45,635 bases of DNA from Bacteroidaceae bacterium (GCA_017526905.1 JAFXQT010000013.1:1-45635); one strand, 5' to 3'. Shown: positions 32,565 to 40,313, counted from the stretch's first letter. A program made the numbers and translations. The notes: a model not told the origin generated them from the letters alone.

Positions 32565-33506
32565 ATGCGACTGATTGTAGATAGCGGTTCGACCAAGACC
32601 GAGTGGTGCCTGATAGGCGATGAGGCTTGTTATGAGTCGGACGGAAGTATCATGAGTCCGGGCATCAACCCCGTGCGCGATGACCGCGACACCATAGCCC
32701 ACGTGCTGGGTGGTGTGTGTGCACGGCTGCCTGAAGCCGAGGAGGAAATGCACTTCGACACCATCCTGGGCGTGCATGCCGACCCGCTGCCGGCCGGCCC
32801 TATACACCTTTCCGACCGGGTCAAGGCCCTGGCCTGCCAGGTTGCCGAGGTGCATTTCTACGGAGCTGGCTGCCTGCCCGCCACCATCCCCACGATGCAG
32901 GGCCTGTTGCAGGTCTTCTTCCCCGCTGCCCGCGTGCATGTGGCCTCGGACATGCTTGGGGCTGCGCGTGCGTTGTGCGGCAGTCAGGAAGGCATTGCCT
33001 GCATCCTGGGCACGGGGGCCAACTCTTGCCTGTACGATGGGCGCGACATCGTGGCCAATGTGCCGGCGCTGGGCTGGATCCTGGGCGACGAGGGCAGTGG
33101 GGCCGTGCTGGGCCGCACGCTGGTGGCCGATGTGCTGAAGGGCCAGTTGCCCGCCCCATTGTGCCATGCCTTCCTTGAGCAGTACCAGCTCACGACAGAG
33201 GCGGTCATTCAGGCCGTCTATCGCGGTCCGCAGCCCAACCGCCTGCTGGCTTCCTTCGTGCCGTTCCTGGCCCAGCACCGCGACGAGCCCGCCATCAGCG
33301 CATTGCTGACCGACGCCTTCCGCCGCTTCTTCCGCCGTAATGTGTTGCCTTATGGCCGCCCCGACCTGGCTGTGCATCTGGTAGGGGGCGTTGCCTGTGA
33401 GTTCAGGGACGAAATCCGGGCAGCGGCTCAGGCCGAAGGCCTCTCTGTGGGCCGAATCTTGAAGCAACCCGGCTACGCGTTGTGCTGCTACCACCGAAAC
33501 GCCTGA
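32565..33506 (+). CDS. BadF/BadG-type ATPase, N-acetylglucosamine-kinase-like
   Basis: The start at 32565 gives 313 residues beginning MRLIVDSGSTKTEW, the phosphate-1 loop of the actin-like ASKHA fold. GTGANSCLYDG (second phosphate loop), GWILGDEGSGAVLGRTL (sugar/nucleotide pocket) and a late VHLVGGVACEF adenosine-type motif follow. The family includes eukaryotic-type N-acetylglucosamine kinases and the ATPases of benzoyl-CoA reductase activation. Length and motifs here fit the sugar kinase branch, so phosphorylation of N-acetylglucosamine from cell wall or glycan recycling is likely. It is a single gene with its own promoter; the longer open frame upstream crosses the promoter and was not used. 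Confidence 0.8.
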   Translation: MRLIVDSGSTKTEWCLIGDEACYESDGSIMSPGINPVRDDRDTIAHVLGGVCARLPEAEEEMHFDTILGVHADPLPAGPIHLSDRVKALACQVAEVHFYGAGCLPATIPTMQGLLQVFFPAARVHVASDMLGAARALCGSQEGIACILGTGANSCLYDGRDIVANVPALGWILGDEGSGAVLGRTLVADVLKGQLPAPLCHAFLEQYQLTTEAVIQAVYRGPQPNRLLASFVPFLAQHRDEPAISALLTDAFRRFFRRNVLPYGRPDLAVHLVGGVACEFRDEIRAAAQAEGLSVGRILKQPGYALCCYHRNA

Positions 33507-33674
33507 TTTTGGCATCGTGAGGTGTCTTAATGGCTTAGTTTTGCTAACCCGACATTGCAAAATGAAGGTCCCGGCTTCTGCCTTAGCCTGCCAAATGGAA
33601 AGGAAAAGTTGGATATTTCACGTTTTTATGCTGAATAACATATTAAATAATGGCAGTCATATCCGTTTTAATGC

Positions 33675-33777
33675 TAACTTTGCTGCCGTTATCCTGAAAA
33701 CAATCTTTTTACCTTAAGACAAACTAATGCCTAAAGACGAACAATTGGGTCGCTGTGAAGCGACCCTTTGTTTCTTT
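33675..33777 (+). ncRNA. Candidate small RNA unit (promoter box plus terminator)
   Basis: An exact -7 box TAACTTTG (33675-33682) is followed by about 65 bp and a perfect 8-bp stem (gggtcgct/agcgaccc, 33747-33766) with a four-base loop and a T-rich run (tttgtttcttt). This is the best intrinsic terminator in the window. The expected transcript is about 85-90 nt and no gene follows on this strand for 1.4 kb. The only ATG inside (33727) reads through the hairpin without conserved character. No known RNA family is recognised, and a -33 TTTG is not evident. Confidence 0.4.
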
Positions 33778-33840
33778 ATACGGGCCATCTGTCCAAGGCG
33801 GCCTGTGTGTGGTTGGCCGCACAGTCGGCACTGCCACCGA

Positions 33841-33877
33841 AAAGCCGGATCTGGCCATCGCGGCCCGATCCGGCTTT
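33841..33877. terminator. Perfect inverted repeat, probable terminator of the HU-like gene
   Basis: An 11-bp perfect stem (aaagccggatc with gatccggcttt) lies about 95 bp past the stop of the minus-strand HU-like gene; a T-run ends the stem on both strands. It could terminate transcription in both directions. Confidence 0.65.
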
Positions 33878-33972
33878 CTGCGTCTGCTAAAGCACGCGTT
33901 TACTCCTTATTTTTTTCAGAATTCAACATGTTTGGTCAACACTTTGACCTCGATATTCACTTTTACCAAATG

Positions 33973-34653
33973 TTATTGTTCCGGTGTCTTGAAATAGACC
34001 AAGGTGCCCCTGTTGCCGTTGCCCGATATGCCCGAGTGTGGGTCGTATCTCAGTTGGCGCAGTTCCTTGTAGGCGTCGCCGCGCGAGAGTCCCGTCAGTT
34101 CGGCATAGGTAGGCACGCGCATAACGCCGTAGGTGCCCAGGTATTCCATAGCCTTGGCTATTCTCTGCTCCTTATTCAATGCTGATTTCTGTATGTTGCT
34201 GTCGGCGCCTTTGGTCAGGTGGCAGTATCTGCGTGTCAGCCTGACCAGATCCTTGTCGGCGCGGAAGTTTACGTCTGTTACTTTGATGCTGCGTGCGTTG
34301 CGGTTTGTTTGTCGGCTTTGGCTGCCGTCTTGGTCGGCAGTCTGCTGCCCACTTTGGTCGTCGCTCTCGGTGTCGTTCTCCTCCTCGGCTGTCTTCAGAC
34401 CCAGCTTAGCGCGGAAAGTTCCAATGCCATCCAGTTTCACCGAGTGCCCTTCGGCCAAAAGTTCGGCAATCACATCGGGCAGTGCCACCAGTACTTGCAG
34501 CACTTCGCCGCGGCTCAGTCCCGAGCCGGGTGCTCCTACTTTGGCGGCCAGCAGGTCGAGGCTCACCATTCCCTTGTTTTCCAAGCGGTAGTAGTGGCGT
34601 GTCTTTTTGCCGCCGATGCAGTCGGATACCTGTTGTCTGATATACTTAGCCAT
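33973..34653 (-). CDS. HU-like (HU-HIG type) DNA-binding protein
   Basis: A 226-residue protein whose first ~120 residues resemble the Bacteroidetes histone-like HU domain: MAKYIRQQVSDCIGG, a helical dimer region (LSRGEVLQVLVALPDVIAELLAEGHSVKLDGIGTFRAKLGLK) and a basic C-terminus of the domain. A Gln/Asp/Ser-rich low-complexity linker (about 95-115) follows. A C-terminal region (about 140-226) has a winged-helix look, with KALNKEQRIAKAMEYLGTYG and SRGDAYKELRQLRYDP; this is an inference. It probably shapes DNA or regulates transcription. A strong promoter lies upstream (34766-34797), leaving a 5' leader of about 105 nt. Confidence 0.75.
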   Translation of the reverse strand: MAKYIRQQVSDCIGGKKTRHYYRLENKGMVSLDLLAAKVGAPGSGLSRGEVLQVLVALPDVIAELLAEGHSVKLDGIGTFRAKLGLKTAEEENDTESDDQSGQQTADQDGSQSRQTNRNARSIKVTDVNFRADKDLVRLTRRYCHLTKGADSNIQKSALNKEQRIAKAMEYLGTYGVMRVPTYAELTGLSRGDAYKELRQLRYDPHSGISGNGNRGTLVYFKTPEQ

Positions 34654-34765
34654 TACGTTTTTGCGCTGCGCGCCTGTGTTAAGCCGAGCCGTTGGCCTCT
34701 CTCTCTTGGGCGTTCCCCACGGGAAAATGTGCCGCAGGCTCTGCTCTTTCTGCTTATTTCGGGAG

Positions 34766-34797
34766 CAAAAATAGTATATAACTGCTTATTTTCCAAA
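34766..34797 (-). promoter_or_regulatory. Promoter of the HU-like gene
   Basis: On the minus strand a -33 TTTG (34794-34797) is followed after 20 bp by an exact -7 box TATTTTTG (34766-34773). This is the closest match to the Bacteroidetes promoter pattern in the window. The untranslated leader to the ATG at 34653 would be about 105 nt. Confidence 0.7.
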
Positions 34798-34920
34798 TAT
34801 TCTGCCAAAATAAATAGTTAAAATATGCTAAATATATATTTGTGCTGCACATTTTATATTTATTTCTTGAACCTCATAATTATTTATTCTGCCATAATAA
34901 ATGAAATATACCCTGTGATG

Positions 34921-35111
34921 GAGAGGAATAGGAGCGGGGAGATGGAGGAATGGAGGTGGTGGCTGAGAGGAATAGGAGCGGGGAGATGGAGGAATGGTGG
35001 TGGGGGCGGAGGCGGAGAGGAATAGGAGCGGAGGGGAGGGTGGAATGGAGGTGAGGCAGATAGAGTAGAGGTGAGGCAGATAGAGTAGAGGTGTGGGCAG
35101 ATAGAGTAGAG
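34921..35111. repeat. Purine-rich tandem repeat tract
   Basis: The plus strand is almost purely G/A. A unit beginning gagaggaataggagcgg occurs at 34921, 34965 and 35015 (periods 44 and 50 bp). A 20-bp unit gtgaggcagatagagtagag follows at 35051 and 35071, with a variant at 35091. Located between the divergent HU-like and sigma-factor genes; no coding potential is supported. Confidence 0.85.
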
Positions 35112-35137
35112 GCGGGGGTAGGGTGGAGGGGTGCGAA

Positions 35138-35189
35138 GTTAAAGACTGTTAAAGCCTGTCACATATTACGACCTTGTCCCTTATCTTTA
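35138..35189 (+). promoter_or_regulatory. Candidate promoter region of the sigma factor operon
   Basis: Two GTTAAAG repeats spaced 10 bp apart (35138-35144, 35148-35154) precede a near -7 box TATCTTTA (35182-35189), 32 bp before the sigma-factor ATG. Paired repeats upstream of an ECF sigma gene suggest an autoregulated promoter or an activator site. Inference only. Confidence 0.4.
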
Positions 35190-35220
35190 CAAAGCATCTG
35201 CCCTAAAGCACACTTCGCAC

Positions 35221-35721
35221 ATGAACGAAACTGCGTTCCAACACCGCTTCCTTGCCCTGCGCGACGGCCTGTACAACCGGGCCTTTGTGCTGCTTGGCGA
35301 TGCTGACGATGCGAAGGATGCCGTGCAGGAGACATTCGCGCTGCTGTGGAAGCAGGCCGACCGCCTCGCCGCCATGGAGCGCCCCGAAGGCTACTTTGCC
35401 AGCACGCTTCGCCATGTATGCCTGCACATGCTTGAACGTCGCGGCCGGACAACGGCTCTCAGCCCGCAACTGGATCGTGAGGACACGGACGACCGCGAAC
35501 TGATGGAGGAACTGGAACACGACCGCCGACGGCTGTTGCAGATGCTGGGCCGACTCACACCACGCTCGCGCCTGGCTGTGACGTTGCGCTACTACCAAGG
35601 GCTGGACACGCACCATGTGGCGCTGGCCATGAACGTGACCGATGTGGCCGCCCGTGCCATCCTCTCCCGCGCGGTGGCCCAGTTGCGCGTTCATCTTTGC
35701 ACAGGCAAGAACTCAAACTGA
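35221..35721 (+). CDS. RNA polymerase sigma factor, ECF subfamily
   Basis: The 166-residue protein has sigma region 2 (about residues 15-75, LLGDADDAKDAVQETFALLWKQ) and region 4 (about 110-160, LTPRSRLAVTLRYYQGLDTHHVALAMNVTDVAARAILSRAVAQL, a helix-turn-helix). It lacks regions 1 and 3, as expected for extracytoplasmic function sigma factors that direct RNA polymerase to envelope-stress or signal-responsive promoters. It is the first gene of an apparent four-gene operon. The next gene follows at 19 bp and may encode its anti-sigma regulator. Confidence 0.92.
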   Translation: MNETAFQHRFLALRDGLYNRAFVLLGDADDAKDAVQETFALLWKQADRLAAMERPEGYFASTLRHVCLHMLERRGRTTALSPQLDREDTDDRELMEELEHDRRRLLQMLGRLTPRSRLAVTLRYYQGLDTHHVALAMNVTDVAARAILSRAVAQLRVHLCTGKNSN

Positions 35722-35740
35722 CGAATCAAATACTGACATT

Positions 35741-36379
35741 ATGCATACGAACTTTGATCTCAACGAAGCCCGCGCGCTCATCAGCCGCTTCTATAGCAGC
35801 GACCTCTCACCGGCCGAGCTTGAAGCACTGCGCAGTTTCCTCCGGAAGGCCGACTGTCCGGCAGTCCTGCGGGACGATGCGCGTGTTATTTTGATGCTGA
35901 CCGAGCCCGAGCTGGATGCCTCGCCAGCGACAGCGCTGTTAGAGGAAGGGCAAGCAGCCACTGCGACAAGGTCGTTGCTACGGCACACGGCGCAGCCCGA
36001 TGCTGTCCATTCCGATGCCGGAGGCCTTCGCAGTGCCACCCGTGGTGCCGCTCGGCCAGACAGCGGCAGTCGTCGGGCCCCACGCCGCTGGTTGTATCGG
36101 GCGTTGGGCGCAGCGGCTGTGCTGACTGGTATGGCCGTGGGCGTGTGGGGCTATCGCAGTTATCAGATGCAGTGGCTGGAGGCACGCTACGGCGGCAGTT
36201 ACGTGATTCAAGACGGACAGCGCACCACCGATCTGCGCCGCATCCGCACCGAGATAGAGCAGACGCTGGCACTGGCCGACCACCAGCCCGACCCCATCCG
36301 GCAGGCCGAGGTCGAGGTGCTGGAGGCCATCGATGACCCGGACCTCCGGCAGGAACTGCATCGGCTGCTGAACGAGTAA
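35741..36379 (+). CDS. Single-pass membrane protein, possible anti-sigma factor
   Basis: A 212-residue protein from the ATG at 35741, 19 bp after the sigma-factor stop. Residues 1-70 are acidic and helical, about 70-115 form an Ala/Arg/Thr-rich linker, and a single membrane helix (about 117-137, LYRALGAAAVLTGMAVGVWG) is followed by a periplasmic helical domain (about 140-212). This topology (cytoplasmic N-terminus, one membrane span) and its position right after an ECF sigma gene are typical of anti-sigma regulators. No zinc-binding HxxxCxxC motif is present, so the role is inferred from context. No family recognised. Confidence 0.7.
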   Translation: MHTNFDLNEARALISRFYSSDLSPAELEALRSFLRKADCPAVLRDDARVILMLTEPELDASPATALLEEGQAATATRSLLRHTAQPDAVHSDAGGLRSATRGAARPDSGSRRAPRRWLYRALGAAAVLTGMAVGVWGYRSYQMQWLEARYGGSYVIQDGQRTTDLRRIRTEIEQTLALADHQPDPIRQAEVEVLEAIDDPDLRQELHRLLNE

Positions 36380-36410
36380 GCATACATCAATCCAGAAAAC
36401 CATACGAACC

Positions 36411-36809
36411 ATGATGAAACGATATCTATTAGCCCTCCTGTTTGTGTTGGTCTCGCAGCCGCACGCATGGGCACAGAACCGCATTGACAAGGCCGTGGAA
36501 CAGCATTCGACACTGGGCAGCAGCCGCTTTACATCGGCGGTGGAACGCGACCCCAAGACGCGCGCTGTGCAGAAGGTGGTGAAGGTGCTGGAAACACGCC
36601 ATGGCAGCAAGCTGGTGAGCCTGTTCAAAGAGGAGATGCGCTCGGACAAATACGAGAAGAGCGTGCGCACCAACGACAGCAACGACCGCCAGATGCTGGT
36701 GCTGACCTGCGGCAGCGAGCAGCAGACACGTATCTACATGCTGGACTACGCCCCCTCGGCGCATGGCAACGGCAACGTGAAAGTAACAATCATCATTAAG
36801 AACAAATAG
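36411..36809 (+). CDS. Small exported protein, DUF5024-like
   Basis: A 132-residue product with signal peptide MMKRYLLALLFVLVSQPHAWAQ followed by NRIDKAVEQHSTLGSSRFTSAVERDPKTRAVQKVVKVLE. This resembles the DUF5024 type found beside ECF sigma factors in Bacteroidetes; the family name is from memory. No catalytic motif. It lies 31 bp after the membrane-protein gene and 4 bp before the head-GIN gene, within the sigma operon. A start at the second Met (36414) is equally possible. Confidence 0.7.
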   Translation: MMKRYLLALLFVLVSQPHAWAQNRIDKAVEQHSTLGSSRFTSAVERDPKTRAVQKVVKVLETRHGSKLVSLFKEEMRSDKYEKSVRTNDSNDRQMLVLTCGSEQQTRIYMLDYAPSAHGNGNVKVTIIIKNK

Positions 36810-36813
36810 ACAC

Positions 36814-37641
36814 ATGAAACAGAAATTCTTCATGCTTGCGGCAGCCCTCATTGTGGCCGTGGCAGCAAGCGCTGCCAAACAGCGCACGTACAAGGTAGCA
36901 CAGTTCGCAGCCATCAAGTGCAGCGGTGCAGCATCGGTAGTTTATAACATCGGCAATCAGTACTCAGTCCAGGCTGTGGGCGAGCAGGACGACATAGACC
37001 AATATGTGGTTGCGAACAGCGGCGGCACGCTGCTGATCCAGCTGAAGAAAAAGCACCGCAACAATGTGGGAAAGGTGTTGTTCACAGTATCGGCTCCGCT
37101 GCTGAATACGTTAGACCTGAGCGGTGCGGCCACATTTAGTGCCAAGACGGTGAAGCCCGAGGCCGATTTCGACCTGGATATGAGCGGTGCTTCGAAAGCC
37201 GAGATCAAGCAGCTGACGCTGAACGGACATCTTGATCTGGATGCCAGCGGCGCCTCGAAGTTGCGGCTGGGCAGCGTCAGTTGCGCACGGCTGGACATCG
37301 ACTTGACGGGCGCCTCGGGCCTGCAAGGTGCCATCAGTGCTTCGGGCAATGTGGAGGTGGAAGCCAGCGGGGCCAGCAAACTGGAGGGCAGCATCAGCAC
37401 CAAAGGACGTGTGCGGATGGAAACCAGCGGTGCGTCGAAGGTGCAGGCCGACCTGCGGGCCGCTGAAGTGAGCGCGAGCAACAGCGGTGCCAGCAAGGTG
37501 CGCATCAACGTGGAGTGCAAACGCCTGCATGCCAGCAATAGCGGCGCCAGCAAGATGGTGCTGACTGGTGCGGCCGATGAGGTACAGTTGGACCAGACCG
37601 GCGTGTCGAAGTATGATACAAGCGGGCTGAACAAGTTCTAA
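36814..37641 (+). CDS. Head-GIN domain (DUF2807) putative secreted beta-helix protein
   Basis: The 275-residue product has signal peptide MKQKFFMLAAALIVAVAASAA and then repeats with SGAS motifs about every 20 residues (for example DLSGAATFSA, DMSGASKAEI, DASGASKLRL, SNSGASKVRI). This is the right-handed beta-helix pattern of the DUF2807/head-GIN family, often annotated as putative autotransporter adhesin. It is probably periplasmic or surface-located; the ligand is unknown. It is the last gene of the sigma operon, so a likely member of the envelope-stress regulon of that sigma factor. A strong terminator follows. Confidence 0.85.
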   Translation: MKQKFFMLAAALIVAVAASAAKQRTYKVAQFAAIKCSGAASVVYNIGNQYSVQAVGEQDDIDQYVVANSGGTLLIQLKKKHRNNVGKVLFTVSAPLLNTLDLSGAATFSAKTVKPEADFDLDMSGASKAEIKQLTLNGHLDLDASGASKLRLGSVSCARLDIDLTGASGLQGAISASGNVEVEASGASKLEGSISTKGRVRMETSGASKVQADLRAAEVSASNSGASKVRINVECKRLHASNSGASKMVLTGAADEVQLDQTGVSKYDTSGLNKF

Positions 37642-37688
37642 GGCCGAAGGAGCGAAACATATTCCTTGATTAAACATACATGTAAAAA

Positions 37689-37721
37689 GGCCCCGCCTTG
37701 TCGTGATGACAGGGCGGGGCT
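37689..37721. terminator. Bidirectional hairpin terminator
   Basis: A stem gccccgccttgtc pairs with gacagggcggggc (one G-T pair) around loop gtgat, 50 bp past the head-GIN stop and 60 bp before the stop of the convergent gene at 37781. It shares the gtgat loop with the hairpins at 19481 and 25848. Confidence 0.7.
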
Positions 37722-37780
37722 CGTGGTGTGTGCGGGTGGCGGCAGCCCGACGGCTGGCCGCACTTGCGCGGGTGTGGGGT

Positions 37781-38185
37781 TTACAGGCCGAACACGCTGC
37801 AGAGCAGCTCGGCATCGTGCCCCTCGAAGAAGTGGGTATCGCCCACCGGCTGATAGGACAGGTCGGAGTACTGCAGCACTTGGGCGGCAGCAAACTGGTG
37901 GTCGATCGAAACAGCCAGTTCCAGCAATACGTTGCCCATGGCCTGGGTGGGCTTCAGACGGCCCACTTTGGCGGCTTCGGCAGCCCATTCGGCCTTGGGT
38001 GTGTCCAGTAGTCGCTTCACTTTCTTGCCGGTTTCAACGTCGAAGTCGAGCGTGTGCCCTTTCAGCTTGCTCTGTGTAGGCTTGTAGATGACGCTGGAAG
38101 ACAGGCCGAAGAAGGAGGAACGGTTTTCGATATAGGGGATTGCGAAGATGGCTTTGGCCATCTCCATGGATTTGATATTTGCCAT
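37781..38185 (-). CDS. Small soluble protein of unknown function
   Basis: The start at 38185 (MANIKSMEMAKAIFAIPYIENRSSFFG) gives 134 residues; the longer open frame reads Arg/Pro-rich sequence unlike a protein start. No signal peptide, membrane helix or known motif is visible. The amino-acid composition is balanced and the ending (FFEGHDAELLCSVFGL) is not low-complexity, which favours a real gene. Convergent with the sigma operon, separated by a terminator. No function is proposed. Confidence 0.6.
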   Translation of the reverse strand: MANIKSMEMAKAIFAIPYIENRSSFFGLSSSVIYKPTQSKLKGHTLDFDVETGKKVKRLLDTPKAEWAAEAAKVGRLKPTQAMGNVLLELAVSIDHQFAAAQVLQYSDLSYQPVGDTHFFEGHDAELLCSVFGL

Positions 38186-38283
38186 TTTGACAGAAGTTTT
38201 TACGTTAGTAGAATATGGTGTTTTGCGGCCCTTGCATGCTGGAGCCGCGCGGCCCTGAGCCCCTGGCGGGGCGGGGGCAACTG

Positions 38284-38673
38284 CTAACGTAGAATCCTTC
38301 TGAGCGCGATGATGTAGTAGTCGCGCGGGTGAAAACAATAGAAAGGCATGGAGCCGAGGCGTGCCTTTCCGATATAGGCGTATGCGCCTTGCTGGCGGTG
38401 GCGGGCCAGCAGGGCGGCGGCAGCACCGAAGCGTGAGCCGTCGGCACCCCACTGCGGAGCGGTGCGGCTGCTGTGCGTGCTGTTGACGCGGAAGGGAACG
38501 GTCGTGGCGAGCTGCATGGGGGCCACACCCGGCTGGCGCATCTGGCGCACGGCACACAACTGTCCCGGGGCGGGCGGGGCAGCGTCAGGTGCCGTCAGGT
38601 GCGCGTCTGTAGCCAGCCAGCAGCAGGCTGTCAGCAGTAGTCCGAGTATGTAGGAAAGGATGCGTCCGTTCAT
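38284..38673 (-). CDS. Small exported or membrane-anchored protein, unknown
   Basis: The 129-residue product from the ATG at 38673 starts MNGRILSYILGLLLTACCWLA, a hydrophobic leader that may be a signal peptide or anchor. The rest is Ala/Pro/Arg-rich, with a C-terminal YCFHPRDYYIIALRRILR segment. No motif recognised. It lies 55 bp after the GH125 stop on the same strand, possibly at the end of the mannosidase operon. A start at 38685 is also possible. Moderate confidence that it is expressed. Confidence 0.45.
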   Translation of the reverse strand: MNGRILSYILGLLLTACCWLATDAHLTAPDAAPPAPGQLCAVRQMRQPGVAPMQLATTVPFRVNSTHSSRTAPQWGADGSRFGAAAALLARHRQQGAYAYIGKARLGSMPFYCFHPRDYYIIALRRILR

Positions 38674-38728
38674 GGCCGTTACCAATAGTCCGTTCGTTGT
38701 GGTTACCTCTGTAAGTGGTGTCGGCAGT

Positions 38729-40213
38729 TCAGTCGGCGTAGCGCTTCATGACCAGTTCGGCAAAGAGGCCGTTGGCCCAGGAGAACCAAGCGCGCGTGAA
38801 GGTGGCGGGGTTGTCCTTGTCGAAGCTTTCGTGTATGAAGCCGGTGCCGCCGGTGGTGGCTTTCAGCATGCGCAGGCACTCGTCGATTTCGGCCGGGTCG
38901 CTGCTGGTGAGGCCGCGCATGATGATGCTCATAGGCCAAATCTGGTCGTAGCCGGTGTGGGGGGAGCCGATGCCGCGGGGCGTCACGGTGGTGCCGTCGT
39001 CCAGGGTGATGGGCTTGCCTTCAAAGTAGTAGGGGTTCTTGTCGGAGAAAATCATGCGGCGCGTGTTCTGGTAGATGGGGTCGGTGGCGGGCACGTCGCA
39101 CAGGTACGGAAGGGCGAGGAGCGAGGGGGCGTTGGCATCGTCCATGAGCAGCACGTTGCCGCGGCCGTCCACTTCGAAAGCATACACTTTGCCATAGTCG
39201 GGGGTGTCCACCACGGCGTGTTTGTGCAGGGCCTGCCGGACTTCGTCGGCCATGGCGAGGCAGCGCTGGCGCAGGATGGCGGCCGAAGCTGTGGTCGTGC
39301 TGGCCCCCCCTGCGGCCCCCGAGGAGGCTTCTGTTGTGTTGCTGGCAGTGGTGTCGATGGTGACATGGGCCAGGATGTCGGCAGCCTTCTCCAGCACCGA
39401 CACGGCAAAGAAGTTGGATGGAATGAGGAAGGGCAGGATAGTGCTGTCGTCCGACGGGCGGAAGGTGGAGGCGATGAGGCCGCAGGCCTTGGCGGGGTGG
39501 CCGTAGCCGTAGTTCTCGGTGGTGTCGTGCAGGGCCACCGTCATCCGTGTGAATACGTATGACGTCTTGGGCCCGTTCTTGCGCTGCTGCTCCTGGAAGG
39601 TGTCCAGGATGAGGGTGAGGGTTTGCAGGAAGCGCTGGTCAAAGATGCTGGCATCGCCCGTAAGGCGCCAGTACTCATAGGCCAGGCGGAGTGGGTAGCA
39701 GAGGGAGTCGATCTCGTACTTGCGTTCCCACACGCCGGGCAGCATGGTGGTGCCGTCCTTGGCCCACTCGCTCTTTTGCGTGCCGTCGATGAGGAAGGCG
39801 TTGGCATAGGGGTCCAGACGGATGCAGGCAAACTGACGCAGGATAAGGCCACGAATCATTTGCTGCAGGCGCGGGTCCTGCTTCATGTATTGCAGGTATG
39901 GCCACACCTGCGCGCCGCTGTCGCGCAGCCACATGGCGGGTATATCGCCGGTGATGATGTAGGTGTCGGGTTCGCCGCTGCCAGCGTCGGGCTCGAAATG
40001 GATGGTGGTGTCGAGCGTGTTGGGGAAGCAGCCCTCGAACATCCAGGCCAGGACGGGGTCGTTGATGGTCTTTGTGACATGTTTGATCTTCTGGTCGATG
40101 GCCTTGCTTCGGAACAGGCGCTGCTGCTCGGTGGGGCGGAGGGAGTCCATGGGGGTCGCGCTGGCGCTGAGGGCGGCAGTGCAAAGGGCGATGGCTATGA
40201 GGTAATGTTTCAT
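38729..40213 (-). CDS. GH125 exo-alpha-1,6-mannosidase
   Basis: The 494-residue product has signal peptide MKHYLIAIALCTAALSASA and a (alpha/alpha)6-type GH125 (DUF1237) domain across its length, with GDIPAMWLRDSGAQVWPYLQY (about 90-110), the FRPSDDS motif (Asp255/256, general-acid region) and HESFD (Glu462, probable base). Characterised members remove alpha-1,6-linked mannose from N-glycans or yeast mannan. Residues about 300-325 hold an insertion containing the in-frame GC-rich element (ASNTTEASSGAAGGAST), absent from usual family spacing. It follows the GH92 gene at 100 bp and likely works with it on mannosidic glycans, in the periplasm. Confidence 0.88.
   Translation of the reverse strand: MKHYLIAIALCTAALSASATPMDSLRPTEQQRLFRSKAIDQKIKHVTKTINDPVLAWMFEGCFPNTLDTTIHFEPDAGSGEPDTYIITGDIPAMWLRDSGAQVWPYLQYMKQDPRLQQMIRGLILRQFACIRLDPYANAFLIDGTQKSEWAKDGTTMLPGVWERKYEIDSLCYPLRLAYEYWRLTGDASIFDQRFLQTLTLILDTFQEQQRKNGPKTSYVFTRMTVALHDTTENYGYGHPAKACGLIASTFRPSDDSTILPFLIPSNFFAVSVLEKAADILAHVTIDTTASNTTEASSGAAGGASTTTASAAILRQRCLAMADEVRQALHKHAVVDTPDYGKVYAFEVDGRGNVLLMDDANAPSLLALPYLCDVPATDPIYQNTRRMIFSDKNPYYFEGKPITLDDGTTVTPRGIGSPHTGYDQIWPMSIIMRGLTSSDPAEIDECLRMLKATTGGTGFIHESFDKDNPATFTRAWFSWANGLFAELVMKRYAD
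39302..39331 (-). repeat. 30-bp GC-rich element in frame in the GH125 gene
   Basis: On the coding strand it reads EASSGAAGGA, ten codons in the same frame as the copy at 27982-28011 (28 of 30 bases identical). It lies in a Thr/Ser-rich insertion of the GH125 protein. Confidence 0.8.
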
Positions 40214-40238
40214 CTTTTTATAGTTGGGTTAGGGTAAG

Positions 40239-40268
40239 TGTGCTGAGGTTTGCTGAAGTGTGCTGAGG
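40239..40268. repeat. Ten-base tandem repeat between the two mannosidase genes
   Basis: Three 10-bp units (tgtgctgagg, tttgctgaag, tgtgctgagg) lie 25 bp upstream of the GH125 start, within the 100-bp gap. Possibly slippage-prone; no role known. Confidence 0.7.
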
Positions 40269-40313
40269 CGTGGGCGGTGCCGGCCGAAGGTGCTGGCTGG
40301 GGCCGCCGGCCTG

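Noticed and set aside
33727..34185. A 152-codon plus-strand frame through the small-RNA terminator and the HU-like gene
   Set aside because: It crosses a strong terminator and a perfect inverted repeat and then runs antisense to the HU-like gene, with no protein features.
37781..38557. Extended start for the small minus-strand gene at 38557
   Set aside because: The extra 124 codons are Arg/Pro/His-rich and overlap the oppositely framed small exported-protein gene; the start at 38185 gives a normal protein.
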